From CAYWIT01 sp964458415 (lineage in GTDB: Bacteria; Pseudomonadota; Alphaproteobacteria; Micavibrionales; UBA2020), in the NCBI GenBank assembly GCA_964458415.1, contig CAYWIT010000025.1, forward strand, positions 1 through 31,587: 31,587 nucleotides of DNA, read 5' to 3'. Shown here piece after piece: positions 1-8,085 of this stretch (position 1 is the first letter of the stretch; every line of letters begins with the position of its first letter). Below the pieces are notes generated by a model that was not told where the DNA came from, searched no databases, and was given only the letters and a program-made list of their open reading frames with translations. Position numbers and translations under genes: made by a program.

Positions 1-232
1 CAAGGGTGAAAAGGTGCGGTAAGAGCGCACCGCGGGACTGGCAACAGGACCGGCACGGAAAACCTCACCGGGAGCAAGGCCAAATAGGGAAAGCACGTAC
101 GGGAAACCGGACAGGGTCTGTTTTCAACCCCGCTTTCCGGGTAGGCTGCAGGAAGCGTCAGGAGACTGGCGTTCCAGATGAATGGTTATCCGGTTGAAAA
201 ACCGACAGAACCCGGCTTATAGACTCTCTGGC
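1..232 (+). ncRNA. rnpB: RNase P RNA, bacterial type A, 3' part (5' end outside the window)
   Basis: Catalytic RNA of ribonuclease P, which trims the 5' leaders of tRNA precursors. The sequence matches the 3' two thirds of the type A consensus in order: GGTAAGAGCGCACCG near 17-32, GGAGCAAGGCCAAATAGGG near 71-89, GGGTAGGCTGC near 139-149, GATGAATGG near 177-185, and ACAGAACCCGGCTTAT at 205-220. The 5' segment carrying the partner strands of P1 and P4 lies before the window. The 3' end is estimated by comparison with the E. coli RNA, which ends about 15 bases after the GGCTTAT motif, so it is uncertain by a few bases. Small reading frames inside this stretch are not genes. rnpB just upstream of the dcw cluster is, from memory, seen in other alphaproteobacteria. 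Confidence 0.95.
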
Positions 233-239
233 AATTTTC

Positions 240-268
240 TTGACATAAAAACAGGCGGCTTGTATCTT
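240..268 (+). promoter_or_regulatory. Predicted sigma70-type promoter for the gene at 311
   Basis: TTGACA at 240-245, a 17-base spacer, and TATCTT at 263-268. The -35 box is a perfect consensus and the -10 box matches at 4 of 6 positions. It starts only about 8 bases after the estimated 3' end of rnpB and would give a 5' leader of roughly 35 bases before the ATG at 311. It has not been tested; it is inferred from the motif and its position. Confidence 0.65.
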
Positions 269-310
269 AACGGTGTTTATACATCACCTCGGCAGGAGTG
301 CGCGGTTGCT

Positions 311-673
311 ATGGGAATAAGTTATCACAAGAAAAATGATTATTCGCTCATTGAGCATTCGGTTGAAGCGGGGGAGGAAAACGACATGTATTTCTCTTCC
401 TCCCTCAGCAGGACCTTCAATTTTCTATCCGGTCAGGTCACGACGGTGACGCGCGATTTTATTTATGAGCCGAGAGGGAGCAGCGCCGGGGGTTCGGCCA
501 GTGTGGCCACGCAGTTATATGTTCAGAACTTTACGGACCTGGGCTCGCTGGCCGAGGTAAGGCTTATGCATCAAAAGCTCGTGGAGCTGGCGGGCAACCC
601 GCCGCCGCTGGAAGAAATTCTGCAGGACAATATGGGCAAGCCACGCCACGCCACATTTTCTGCGCCGAAATAA
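311..673 (+). CDS. Hypothetical 120-residue protein between rnpB and rsmH
   Basis: I do not recognise the family. The frame is open back to 182, but those codons overlap rnpB, so the first usable start is the ATG at 311. AGGAG at 294-298 lies 12 bases upstream, a rather long spacing, and a good promoter sits at 240-268. The product is 120 residues with no membrane segment or signal peptide. It has a Ser/Gly-rich patch near residues 57-64 (RGSSAGGSAS) and then a probable helix rich in Leu/Glu ending in a Pro run (NPPPLEE). The tail is basic. It occupies the place where mraZ usually stands but does not look like MraZ (no SpoVT/AbrB-like repeats). A coding origin is likely but not certain. It is probably transcribed separately from rsmH, which seems to have its own promoter. 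Confidence 0.62.
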   Translation: MGISYHKKNDYSLIEHSVEAGEENDMYFSSSLSRTFNFLSGQVTTVTRDFIYEPRGSSAGGSASVATQLYVQNFTDLGSLAEVRLMHQKLVELAGNPPPLEEILQDNMGKPRHATFSAPK

Positions 674-712
674 AAACGCAAAGAAAATCAGGCTTTTCCT
701 CCCTTCCCGCGA

Positions 713-739
713 TTGACGTCAGCAGAACGGCCCTATAAA
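713..739 (+). promoter_or_regulatory. Candidate promoter of the dcw cluster
   Basis: TTGACG at 713-718 and TATAAA at 734-739, with a short 15-base spacer. Both boxes match consensus at 5 of 6 positions. Transcription would start near 746, about 100 bases before rsmH and about 10 bases before the hairpin at 757-798. The short spacer lowers confidence. No better promoter is visible between 673 and 849. Confidence 0.45.
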
Positions 740-756
740 CTGAAGTCAGGGTTGGC

Positions 757-798
757 AAGCAGGTTTTTTGGGGGTTTTCGGGGTGTTGAAACCTGCTT
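757..798 (+). promoter_or_regulatory. Inverted repeat / hairpin in the rsmH leader
   Basis: AAGCAGGTTT at 757-766 is exactly mirrored by AAACCTGCTT at 789-798, giving a perfect 10-bp stem around a 22-base G/T-rich loop. The right arm is followed by TCTTGACAG rather than a U tract, so it is not a typical terminator. It could be an mRNA 5'-end stabiliser, an operator, or a leader control element for the whole dcw operon. The loop contains TGGGG at 769-773 and CGGGG at 779-783, ten bases apart. This resembles MraZ-type TGGGN repeats, but no mraZ is nearby. Confidence 0.5.
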
Positions 799-848
799 TC
801 TTGACAGAATAATAAAAACAAAAAAGTCGGTTTCGGGGATAAGTTGGG

Positions 849-1829
849 ATGCGCGCTCAAGCGGGAATTGATTCTGTAGCGCCGGGGCATGTGCCGGTCA
901 TGCTGCACGAGGTGCTGGACACCGTGAAGCCGCGGGATGGCGGCGTATATGTTGACGGCACTTTCGGCGCCGGCGGCTATACACGAGCCTTGCTGGAAGC
1001 GGCGGATTGTACTGTTTATGCGATTGACCGCGATCCGGCCGCGCAGGCGCGCGCCGCAGTGATGGCAAAAGATTTTCCGGGCCGTCTTTATCCGCTGCAC
1101 GGCTGTTTTGGCAGCGTGGCGGCGCTGCTGGCCGCGGCAGGCATTGCAAAAATTGACGGTCTGGTGCTGGATCTGGGGGTTTCCTCTCCCCAGCTGGAGA
1201 CGCCGGAGCGGGGTTTTTCCTTCCAGAAGGACGGGCCGCTGGATATGCGCATGGGCGATAGCGGGCCCAGCGCGGCGGATGTCGTCAATACGGCTTCCGA
1301 GCAGGAAATCGCCGATATCCTTTTTGACTACGGCGAGGAGCGGGCGGCCCGCCGGATCGCGCGCCGGATTGCCGCGGCCCGCAGTCTGCGCCCGATTGTC
1401 ACGACCAAAGAGCTGGCGGAAATCATTCACAGCGTCCTGCCCATGCATGGCGGGCTTAAAACCGATACGGCGACGCGAAGCTTTCAGGCGTTGCGGATCT
1501 ACGTGAATGACGAGCTGGGGGAACTTGATCGTGCGCTGGAAGCGGCGGTGCAGCTGTTATCTCCGGAAGGGCGGCTGGTCGTGGTTTCCTTTCATTCTCT
1601 GGAAGACAGTCGGGTCAAAAAATTCTTTCGGGAAAAATCCGGCGGGCAGCCGCAAGGATCGCGGCATCTGCCGCCGGTGAACGCGGGGGCGGCGCAGCCC
1701 TTGTTTTTGCTTGCGCAGCGGCAGGGTCTGGGGCCGTCAGCGGAGGAAATCGCGCGCAATCCGCGGGCGCGTTCCGCGCGGCTGCGCTATGGCATTCGTA
1801 CCAATGTTGCAGCGAAGGGAGCGGCCTGA
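849..1829 (+). CDS. rsmH: 16S rRNA (cytosine(1402)-N(4))-methyltransferase
   Basis: RsmH (MraW) uses S-adenosylmethionine to N4-methylate C1402 of 16S rRNA in the 30S P site. It is 326 residues, close to the usual 310-320. The family start signature HVPVMLHEVL is at residues 14-23, the SAM-binding VDGTFGAGGYT at 35-45, and LDLGVSS at 107-113, followed by ERGFSF and LDMRMG. The C-terminal half carries the conserved FQALRIYVNDEL and VVSFHSLEDSRVKKFF motifs. The ATG at 849 is preceded by GGGGAT about 10 bases upstream. Its stop overlaps the ftsL start by one base (TGATG), which implies coupled translation. It is the first dcw gene here because mraZ is absent. Confidence 0.97.
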   Translation: MRAQAGIDSVAPGHVPVMLHEVLDTVKPRDGGVYVDGTFGAGGYTRALLEAADCTVYAIDRDPAAQARAAVMAKDFPGRLYPLHGCFGSVAALLAAAGIAKIDGLVLDLGVSSPQLETPERGFSFQKDGPLDMRMGDSGPSAADVVNTASEQEIADILFDYGEERAARRIARRIAAARSLRPIVTTKELAEIIHSVLPMHGGLKTDTATRSFQALRIYVNDELGELDRALEAAVQLLSPEGRLVVVSFHSLEDSRVKKFFREKSGGQPQGSRHLPPVNAGAAQPLFLLAQRQGLGPSAEEIARNPRARSARLRYGIRTNVAAKGAA

Positions 1830-2350
1830 TGCGCTATTCAACCATGTTCTGGATTGTTCTGGCGGCCTTGAGCGGCAGCGCCCTGTTCTATACCAGCCAG
1901 CAGGTGACCGGCGGGCGCGACCAGCTGGCGCGGATCGAAAAAAACATCGGGCAGGAAGAGGAATCGCTCCGTGTTCTGCAGGCGGAGTGGAGCTACCTGA
2001 ACCAGCCGGAGCGGCTGGAGAAGCTGGCGCAGCAGTATCTTGATCTCGCCCCGATGACTGGACGGCAGTTTGCGCGTCTGGCGGAGATCCCGCTTCGCCC
2101 TGCCGCGGCACCGGTGCTGGCACAGGAGGATATTTCGATTACAGACGATAAAAAGAAAAAGCCGGAAGTGCCGGCAGTCGTGCGGGTCATGAAACCGCAG
2201 GCCCCCGCCGCCACCGCGCCGGTTGTAAAATCCGTCAGCGTCCGGCCACAGACGCCGCCGGCCAGAACGGCACCAGTCAGAACGCCGCCCGCCGCCGCTG
2301 TGTCCAAAAGAGGCTTCGGCGACGTCATGAAAAGTCTGGGCGTGGATTAG
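1829..2350 (+). CDS. ftsL: Cell division protein FtsL
   Basis: FtsL is a small bitopic membrane protein that joins FtsB and FtsQ in the divisome and helps activate FtsWI. The predicted membrane segment is at residues 6-21. A periplasmic coiled coil of roughly 30-70 contains the typical AEWSYLNQPERLEKLA signature. At 173 residues it is longer than E. coli FtsL (121). The extra length is a Lys/Pro/Ala-rich C-terminal tail from about residue 95, with a KKKK patch near 108-111, ending in a short GFGDVMKSLG motif. Long low-complexity tails are common in alphaproteobacterial FtsL. It starts one base inside rsmH and ends 18 bases before the preferred ftsI start. Identity rests on position plus topology, since FtsL sequences diverge strongly. 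Confidence 0.9.
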   Translation: MRYSTMFWIVLAALSGSALFYTSQQVTGGRDQLARIEKNIGQEEESLRVLQAEWSYLNQPERLEKLAQQYLDLAPMTGRQFARLAEIPLRPAAAPVLAQEDISITDDKKKKPEVPAVVRVMKPQAPAATAPVVKSVSVRPQTPPARTAPVRTPPAAAVSKRGFGDVMKSLGVD

Positions 2351-2368
2351 GGTATGGCAGGAGGATTC

Positions 2369-4096
2369 ATGCGCAGCAGCCAGACAAATATCGCCGGAGA
2401 CAGCGCCCGCCGCCTGATGCAGGCCCGTCTGCGGTTGCTGGTTGTCTCGGCTTTCCTCTTGCTGGGCTATTTTATCATTTCCCTGCGCTTGGCAGATCTG
2501 ACGCTTTTTCACAAGGAGGTTGCGGCAACAGCGGCGGCGCCGGAAGCGGGCGACATCCGTGTGCTGGCCAAGCCGTTGCGGGGCGGGATTTTTGACCGCA
2601 ACGGCGAATTGATGGCGACTTCGCTCAAGATGGCTTCTGTCTATGCCGATACGACTTTGGTCAGGGATCCGCAGGCCTTGGCGCGGGAACTGGCGGAAAT
2701 ATTGCCGGATCAGGGCGAGGAAATTCTGTTGAAGAAGCTGTCTTCCGGCAAAAAATTTGTCTGGATCGAGCGGAATATTACGCCGAAGCAGCAATATGCC
2801 ATTAATACGCTCGGGCAGCCCGGGCTCGCCTTTCAGGAAGAAGACCGGCGGATTTACCCGCATGGCCGCCTGACCGCGCATATTCTGGGTTATACCGATG
2901 TCGATGGCCGCGGTATCGCGGGGGTCGAGAAATCCTTTCAGGGGGTGCTGGCGGCAGGAGAGGAGGATCTGCGTCTGACGATTGACCTGCGCATTCAGCA
3001 TATCCTCCATCGCGAGCTGTCCCGGGCGGTGACGAAGTTCAGCGCCAAAGCCGGAATCGGCATGGTTATGGATGTGAATACGGGCGAGATTATCGCGATG
3101 GTCTCTCTGCCGGATTTTGACCCGTTGCATCCGGCAGAAGCGGTGGACGATGCCAAATTCAACCGGGTAAGTCTGGGCGTGTTTGAAATGGGCTCGACCT
3201 TCAAGCTGTTTTCGACAGCAGCGGCGCTGGACGCAGGCGCGGTCAGTTTCGGAACGCAGTTTAATGCCGCCGAGCCGATCCGTTATGGCGGTCACACTAT
3301 TACCGATTATCATTCCAAAAACAGGATGCTGACGGTGCCGGAGATTTTTATTTATTCCTCCAATATCGGTACGGCGCGGATGGCGCTGGCGCTGGGAACG
3401 GAAGGAATGCGGGATTTCTATCAAAAGCTGGGGTTCTTTGAACCGGCGGAGATCGAGCTGCCCGAGCGCGGCGCGCCGCTTTATCCGCGGCCGTGGCGCG
3501 ATATCAGTACGCTGACGGCCTCTTACGGCCACGGGATTTCTGTGAGTCCGGTGCATTTGATGCGGGCGGCGGCGGCGATGGTTAACGGAGGGATTCTGGT
3601 CAGGCCAACGTTGCTGGCGACGGAAAAAAGGGGCGGGATTTTGAAACCTGTCGGGCAAAGGATTGTCCGGCCGGAAACATCGCGCATGATCCGTCAGTTG
3701 CTGGAGCTTGTCGTTGCGGACGGCACGGGCAGCAAAGCCTATGTCGAGGGCTATCAGGTCGGGGGGAAAACCGGAACGGCAGAGAAGGTCGTGGCGGGAA
3801 GGTATAATAAAAAAGCGGTGATTTCCTCTTTTCTCGGGATTTTTCCGGCAACGCAGCCGCGTTATGCGGTCGTGGCTATTCTGGATGAGCCGCAGGCAAC
3901 GAAAGAGAGCTATGGCTATGCGACGGGGGGGTGGACGGCCGCGCCGGTGGTGGCGCGGGTGATCGAGCATATGGGTCCCCTCTACCATATCCCGCCGGAT
4001 TTTGACGCAACCCATGATATTGTGCAGGACATGGCGGCATATTTAAAGGAAAGCAAAAAGGAGAAAGGCGTTGCGGCTCTCGGAACTCATCGCTGA
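2369..4096 (+). CDS. ftsI: Septal peptidoglycan transpeptidase FtsI (PBP3)
   Basis: FtsI is the class B penicillin-binding protein that cross-links septal peptidoglycan together with FtsW. I prefer the ATG at 2369 because AGGAGG sits at 2359-2364. An in-frame ATG at 2354 would add five residues but has no good ribosome site. From 2369 it is 575 residues. A cytoplasmic N-tail and one membrane segment (about residues 22-40) come first, then the PBP dimerisation domain (FDRNGELMA, RIYPHG, GVEKSFQ), then the transpeptidase. The catalytic SxxK is Ser276-Thr-Phe-Lys279, SxN is Ser330-Ser-Asn332, and KTGT is 467-470. All catalytic motifs are intact. It overlaps murE by 26 bases. Confidence 0.97.
   Translation: MRSSQTNIAGDSARRLMQARLRLLVVSAFLLLGYFIISLRLADLTLFHKEVAATAAAPEAGDIRVLAKPLRGGIFDRNGELMATSLKMASVYADTTLVRDPQALARELAEILPDQGEEILLKKLSSGKKFVWIERNITPKQQYAINTLGQPGLAFQEEDRRIYPHGRLTAHILGYTDVDGRGIAGVEKSFQGVLAAGEEDLRLTIDLRIQHILHRELSRAVTKFSAKAGIGMVMDVNTGEIIAMVSLPDFDPLHPAEAVDDAKFNRVSLGVFEMGSTFKLFSTAAALDAGAVSFGTQFNAAEPIRYGGHTITDYHSKNRMLTVPEIFIYSSNIGTARMALALGTEGMRDFYQKLGFFEPAEIELPERGAPLYPRPWRDISTLTASYGHGISVSPVHLMRAAAAMVNGGILVRPTLLATEKRGGILKPVGQRIVRPETSRMIRQLLELVVADGTGSKAYVEGYQVGGKTGTAEKVVAGRYNKKAVISSFLGIFPATQPRYAVVAILDEPQATKESYGYATGGWTAAPVVARVIEHMGPLYHIPPDFDATHDIVQDMAAYLKESKKEKGVAALGTHR
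4058..4063 (+). promoter_or_regulatory. Ribosome binding site for murE (decides a TTG start)
   Basis: AAGGAG at 4058-4063 lies 7 bases before the TTG at 4071, inside the end of ftsI. This spacing, and the fact that the MurE N-terminal sequence begins right there, support a TTG start for murE. Confidence 0.75.
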
Positions 4097-5549
4097 AACG
4101 GACGGGATATTGCAGGCGTTGTCCGGCACGGCGGGGCAGGTCGTCATTACCGGCCTGACGTCGGATTCGCGCGAAGTGCGGCCCGGCTTTCTGTTTGCCG
4201 CCTTTCCGGGCCGGCAGCAGGATGGCCGCGCCTATATCGCTGCCGCTGTCCAGCAGGGGGCGGCGGCTGTTCTTGTGCCGGAGGGAACCGCTTTACCGGA
4301 AGGAGACGCGGTTTCGATCGTCAGCCGCAACCCCCGGCGTGACTTTGCGCGCATGGCGGCGGCATTTTTCGGGCGGCAGGTCGGGGTGACCGTTGCCGTC
4401 ACGGGGACGAATGGCAAAAGCTCGACAGTCAATTTTTGCCGCCAGATCTGGCAATCCATGGAACATGCGGCAGCTTCGCTGGGGACGCTGGGCATTGTCG
4501 CTCCCGGGATCAGCCGTCCGGGCGCCCTGACCACGCCCGATCCTCTGACCTTGCATGCGGAGATTGCCGAACTGGAAGCGGCCGGTGTCACGCATCTGGC
4601 GCTGGAGGCTTCCAGTCAGGGGCTGGACCAGTACCGGCTGGACGGGGTGCGGCTGCAGGCGGCGGGATTTACCAACATCACGCGCGACCATCTGGATTAT
4701 CACGGCAGCATGGAGGCTTATTTTGCCGCGAAAATGCGCCTGTTTCGCGAAGTCCTGCCGGCGGAAGGCATTGCGGTCATCAATATGGATGCCGCTTATG
4801 GTCAGGCGGCGCGGGATATTTGCACCCTGCGCGGGTTGCAGGTCATTTCCTATGGTGAAAAAGGAAGCGAGATACGTTTGTGCAAGCAAACCCCCTTGCC
4901 GGCGGGCCAGTTTCTGGAGATCGAGGTCTTTGGGGAAAAATACAGTCTCGAATTGCCGCTGGTCGGCGGGTTTCAGGCGTCGAATGCGCTTTGCGCTCTG
5001 GGGCTGGTGCTGGCGGAAGATCCGGGGAACCGGTTGCTGCACATGCAGGGGGTTTACGCGCTGGAGCGGCTGGGGAGCGTGCGCGGGCGCCTTGAATTTG
5101 CCGCCCGCCATCCGAACGGCGCTGCCGTTTATGTCGATTATGCCCATACGCCTGACGGCCTTGAAACCATGCTTCGAGCCTTGCGGCCGCATACGGAAGG
5201 AAAGCTGCGGGTTGTTTTCGGCTGCGGCGGCGACCGGGATCGCGGCAAGCGGCCGCTTATGGGCGGGATCGCGGCGCGTCTGGCCGATGCCGTTATCGTC
5301 ACCGATGACAACCCGCGGACGGAAGAGGCCGCTGTAGTGCGCAGCGAAGTGATGAAGGGCTGTCCGGGCGCGACGGAGATCGGCGAGCGCCGCGCCGCCA
5401 TCCGCAGCGCGGTGCGCTCTCTCCTGCCGGGGGATGTGCTGGTGATTGCGGGCAAGGGGCACGAACAGGGGCAGATCGTCGGTCGCGAGATCCTGCCCTT
5501 CGATGATGTGAAAGAGGCGAAAGCCGCGGTACTGGAGGTAACGCAATAA
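4071..5549 (+). CDS. murE: UDP-N-acetylmuramoyl-L-alanyl-D-glutamate--2,6-diaminopimelate ligase
   Basis: MurE adds the third stem-peptide residue to UDP-MurNAc-L-Ala-D-Glu in the cytoplasm, using ATP. At 492 residues it has the normal length. The N-terminal uridine-binding domain contains the SDSREVRPGFLFAA motif. The central ATPase P loop TGTNGKS is at 111-117, and the C-terminal ligase domain carries GCGGDRDRGKRPLM. The DNPR motif at 413-416 is the hallmark of meso-diaminopimelate, not lysine, specificity, which fits a Gram-negative cell wall. It starts with TTG, overlaps ftsI by 26 bases, and its TAA overlaps the murF ATG by one base, so translation of the three genes is probably coupled. 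Confidence 0.97.
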   Translation: MRLSELIAETDGILQALSGTAGQVVITGLTSDSREVRPGFLFAAFPGRQQDGRAYIAAAVQQGAAAVLVPEGTALPEGDAVSIVSRNPRRDFARMAAAFFGRQVGVTVAVTGTNGKSSTVNFCRQIWQSMEHAAASLGTLGIVAPGISRPGALTTPDPLTLHAEIAELEAAGVTHLALEASSQGLDQYRLDGVRLQAAGFTNITRDHLDYHGSMEAYFAAKMRLFREVLPAEGIAVINMDAAYGQAARDICTLRGLQVISYGEKGSEIRLCKQTPLPAGQFLEIEVFGEKYSLELPLVGGFQASNALCALGLVLAEDPGNRLLHMQGVYALERLGSVRGRLEFAARHPNGAAVYVDYAHTPDGLETMLRALRPHTEGKLRVVFGCGGDRDRGKRPLMGGIAARLADAVIVTDDNPRTEEAAVVRSEVMKGCPGATEIGERRAAIRSAVRSLLPGDVLVIAGKGHEQGQIVGREILPFDDVKEAKAAVLEVTQ

Positions 5550-7006
5550 TGGAAGAAAATAAAAAAAATGCCCCGCTCTGGACAGCGGAAGAGGCGAAAG
5601 CCGCCACGGGCGGGGAAATCACCCATGATTTTCAGGCCAACGGTGTTTCCATCGACACGCGCTCGTTAAAGCCGGGGGATATTTTTCTGGCGCTCAAGGG
5701 CGACCGGCTGGATGGCCATGACTATGTGGCGACGGCTTTTCAGGCAGGGGCGGCGGCGGCCATTGTCTCAAAGGATTATGTACCTGCCGATCCGGCCTGG
5801 CCGCTGGTGCGTGTCGATGATACGATGCAGGCCTTGCAGGCGCTGGGGGAAGCGGCCCGGGCGCGGACGCAGGCGACGATTATCGCCGTGACGGGATCGG
5901 CCGGAAAAACCGGAACCAAGGAGATGCTGGCGACGATGTTCGCGGCGCTGGGCAAGACGCACGCCAGCAAGAAAAGTTTCAACAATCACTGGGGCGTGCC
6001 CCTGTCGCTGGCGAATTTGCCGCGGGACGCCGCTTTCGGGATCTTCGAGCTCGGGATGAACCATGCCGGCGAGCTGGCTGTGCTGACAGCACAGGTGCGG
6101 CCGCACGTCGCGCTGGTGACAACGATCGAACCGGCGCATATCGAGCATTTTGGCACGCTGGAGGCCATCGCCGACGCCAAGGCGGAAATCTTTCTGGCGA
6201 TGGACGAAAATGGCATTGTCGTGCTGAACATGGATAACCCGATGTATACGCGCCTGCGGGCGGCGGCGGAAAAGCAGGGGGTCGGCACAATTCTCGGCTT
6301 TGGCGAGGATGATCATGCCTCCAGCCGTCTGGTCGATTGCGCCCTGCATGCGGATTGCAGCAAGGTGACAGGGGATGTCATGGGGGAACGGGTGAAATAC
6401 CGGCTTCCCATCCCCGGACAGCATATCGCCATGAACGCTTTGGGCGCGCTGACGGTCCTCAAATCCGTAGGCGGGGACTTGACCCCGGCGATCAAGGCGC
6501 TGGAAAACGCTGTTCCCGTCGCGGGGCGCGGCAATCGCCTGCAGATTACGATTGTGGAGGGGCAGCCGCCTGTCACGATCATTGATGAAAGCTATAATGC
6601 CAATCCCGGTTCCATGCTGGCGGCCTTTGCCGTCTTTGAAATGACGGAACCGGCGGCAGGGGGGCGGCGCATCGCTGTGCTGGGCGATATGCTGGAGCTG
6701 GGCAAGGAGGGGCCGCGGCTGCACTCCGATCTGGCCAATCCGTTGCTCAAGGCGCGGGCGGATCTGGTTTTTTGCTGCGGGGCGCAGATGGATGCGCTCT
6801 TTCAGGCCTTGCCGGCGGACTGGCAGGGCGGGCAGGCGCAGGACAGCAAGGCGCTGGCGGAAAAAGTTATCGACGCGGTGCGTCCGGGAGATGTCATTCT
6901 TGTCAAAGGCTCGGCAGGGAGCAAGATGGCCTATATCGTCGAGGCGCTTAGGGCCCTGCAGGTTTCTCCCTCCAGCAAAATAAAGGATAACCGCAATGCT
7001 TTATAA
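5549..7006 (+). CDS. murF: UDP-N-acetylmuramoyl-tripeptide--D-alanyl-D-alanine ligase
   Basis: MurF attaches D-Ala-D-Ala (made by Ddl, also encoded here) to the UDP-MurNAc tripeptide, completing the pentapeptide precursor. It has 485 residues. The Mur-ligase P loop TGSAGKTGTKEM begins at residue 115, followed by KSFNNHWGVPLSL, ELGMNHAGE and the IDESYNANPGSM motif that is typical of MurF. GGAGGT at 5535-5540 lies 8 bases before the ATG, which overlaps the murE stop by one base. Its last 11 bases overlap mraY. The C-terminal tail after VEALRAL is short and polar and looks variable. Confidence 0.97.
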   Translation: MEENKKNAPLWTAEEAKAATGGEITHDFQANGVSIDTRSLKPGDIFLALKGDRLDGHDYVATAFQAGAAAAIVSKDYVPADPAWPLVRVDDTMQALQALGEAARARTQATIIAVTGSAGKTGTKEMLATMFAALGKTHASKKSFNNHWGVPLSLANLPRDAAFGIFELGMNHAGELAVLTAQVRPHVALVTTIEPAHIEHFGTLEAIADAKAEIFLAMDENGIVVLNMDNPMYTRLRAAAEKQGVGTILGFGEDDHASSRLVDCALHADCSKVTGDVMGERVKYRLPIPGQHIAMNALGALTVLKSVGGDLTPAIKALENAVPVAGRGNRLQITIVEGQPPVTIIDESYNANPGSMLAAFAVFEMTEPAAGGRRIAVLGDMLELGKEGPRLHSDLANPLLKARADLVFCCGAQMDALFQALPADWQGGQAQDSKALAEKVIDAVRPGDVILVKGSAGSKMAYIVEALRALQVSPSSKIKDNRNAL

Positions 7007-8081
7007 CCTGCTTTATCCTTTGGCCGACCAGTTTGCCGTTTTTAACCTATTCAAATACCTGACTTTCCGGACGGGCGGCGCGGTCTTGACGGCGATGATC
7101 GTGTCTTTTGTGATCGGCCCTGCCGTCATCCGCTGGCTGAAGTCAAAGCAGGGCGAGGGGCAACCGATCCGCAGCGACGGCCCTGAAACGCATTTCAAGA
7201 AAAGAGGCACGCCGACGATGGGCGGGCTGATGATCTTGTTTTCCGTCACGCTGGCAACCGTTCTCTGGGTGGATATTGCCAATCCTTACATGTGGATCGT
7301 TTTGGGCGTTTTTCTGGGTTATGGCGCGATTGGTTTTGCGGACGACTATGCCAAGCTGACCAAAAAAGGCCATAACGGGATTTCGGGACGGATGCGTCTG
7401 GCGCTCGAATGTTCGATTGCGCTGGTGGCGGTGCTGGGCGTCATGGTTTTGACCACGGGGACGCTGGGCTCCAGTCTGGCTTTTCCGTTTTTCAAGAATT
7501 TGCTGGTCGATCTGGGCTGGTTTTTCGTGCCGTTCGGCATTCTGGTCGTTGTCGGTGCCGCGAATGCGGTCAATCTGACGGATGGGCTGGACGGCCTTGC
7601 GATCGGTCCGATCATGATTACGGCGGCCTGCTTTGGCGCTATTTCCTATCTGGCCGGACATGCCGCGTTTGCGGATTATCTGCAGATTCATTCGGTCAAG
7701 GATGCAGGGGAGCTGGCGGTTTTTTGCGGGGCGCTGGTGGGGGCTGGTCTCGGCTTTTTGTGGTTCAATGCGCCGCCGGCCGCTGTTTTCATGGGGGATA
7801 CAGGGTCGTTGTCGATGGGCGGGGCGCTGGGGGCCGTGGCGGTCATTACCAAGCACGAGATCGTTCTGGCCATTATCGGCGGTATTTTCGTCATCGAAAC
7901 CCTTTCGGTGATCATTCAGGTGGCTTCCTTCAAATTGCGCGGCAAGCGGGTGTTTTTAATGGCGCCGATTCACCATCATTTCGAGAAAAAGGGCTGGCCG
8001 GAAACGCAGGTGGTTATCCGGTTCTGGATTATCTCGATAATTTTCGCCTTGATCGGGCTTGCAACCCTGAAGCTGAGGTAG
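6996..8081 (+). CDS. mraY: Phospho-N-acetylmuramoyl-pentapeptide transferase
   Basis: MraY transfers phospho-MurNAc-pentapeptide from UDP to undecaprenyl phosphate, making lipid I at the inner membrane. The 361 residues form about ten hydrophobic membrane segments, the family norm. The Mg2+-binding pair Asp116-Asp117 (FADDYAK), the NLTDGLDGLA loop at 193-202, the FMGDTGSL motif and the HHH motif at 326-328 (APIHHHFEKKGWPE) are all present. It begins 11 bases inside murF after an AAGGATAA ribosome site, and murD follows 4 bases after its stop. Confidence 0.98.
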   Translation: MLYNLLYPLADQFAVFNLFKYLTFRTGGAVLTAMIVSFVIGPAVIRWLKSKQGEGQPIRSDGPETHFKKRGTPTMGGLMILFSVTLATVLWVDIANPYMWIVLGVFLGYGAIGFADDYAKLTKKGHNGISGRMRLALECSIALVAVLGVMVLTTGTLGSSLAFPFFKNLLVDLGWFFVPFGILVVVGAANAVNLTDGLDGLAIGPIMITAACFGAISYLAGHAAFADYLQIHSVKDAGELAVFCGALVGAGLGFLWFNAPPAAVFMGDTGSLSMGGALGAVAVITKHEIVLAIIGGIFVIETLSVIIQVASFKLRGKRVFLMAPIHHHFEKKGWPETQVVIRFWIISIIFALIGLATLKLR

Positions 8082-8085
8082 GGCA

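Noticed and set aside
6..197. 63-codon frame at the window start
   Set aside because: It lies inside the RNase P RNA.
801..829. TTGACA at 801-806 as a -35 box for rsmH
   Set aside because: No -10-like sequence occurs 16-18 bases downstream.
564..1448. 294-codon minus-strand frame over the orphan gene and rsmH
   Set aside because: Overlaps rsmH almost fully and shows no family features.
1838..4015. 725-codon open frame on the minus strand over ftsL and ftsI
   Set aside because: It is antisense to two well-identified genes, is Arg/His-rich with no recognisable domain, and is explained by the GC-skewed third codon positions of the real genes.
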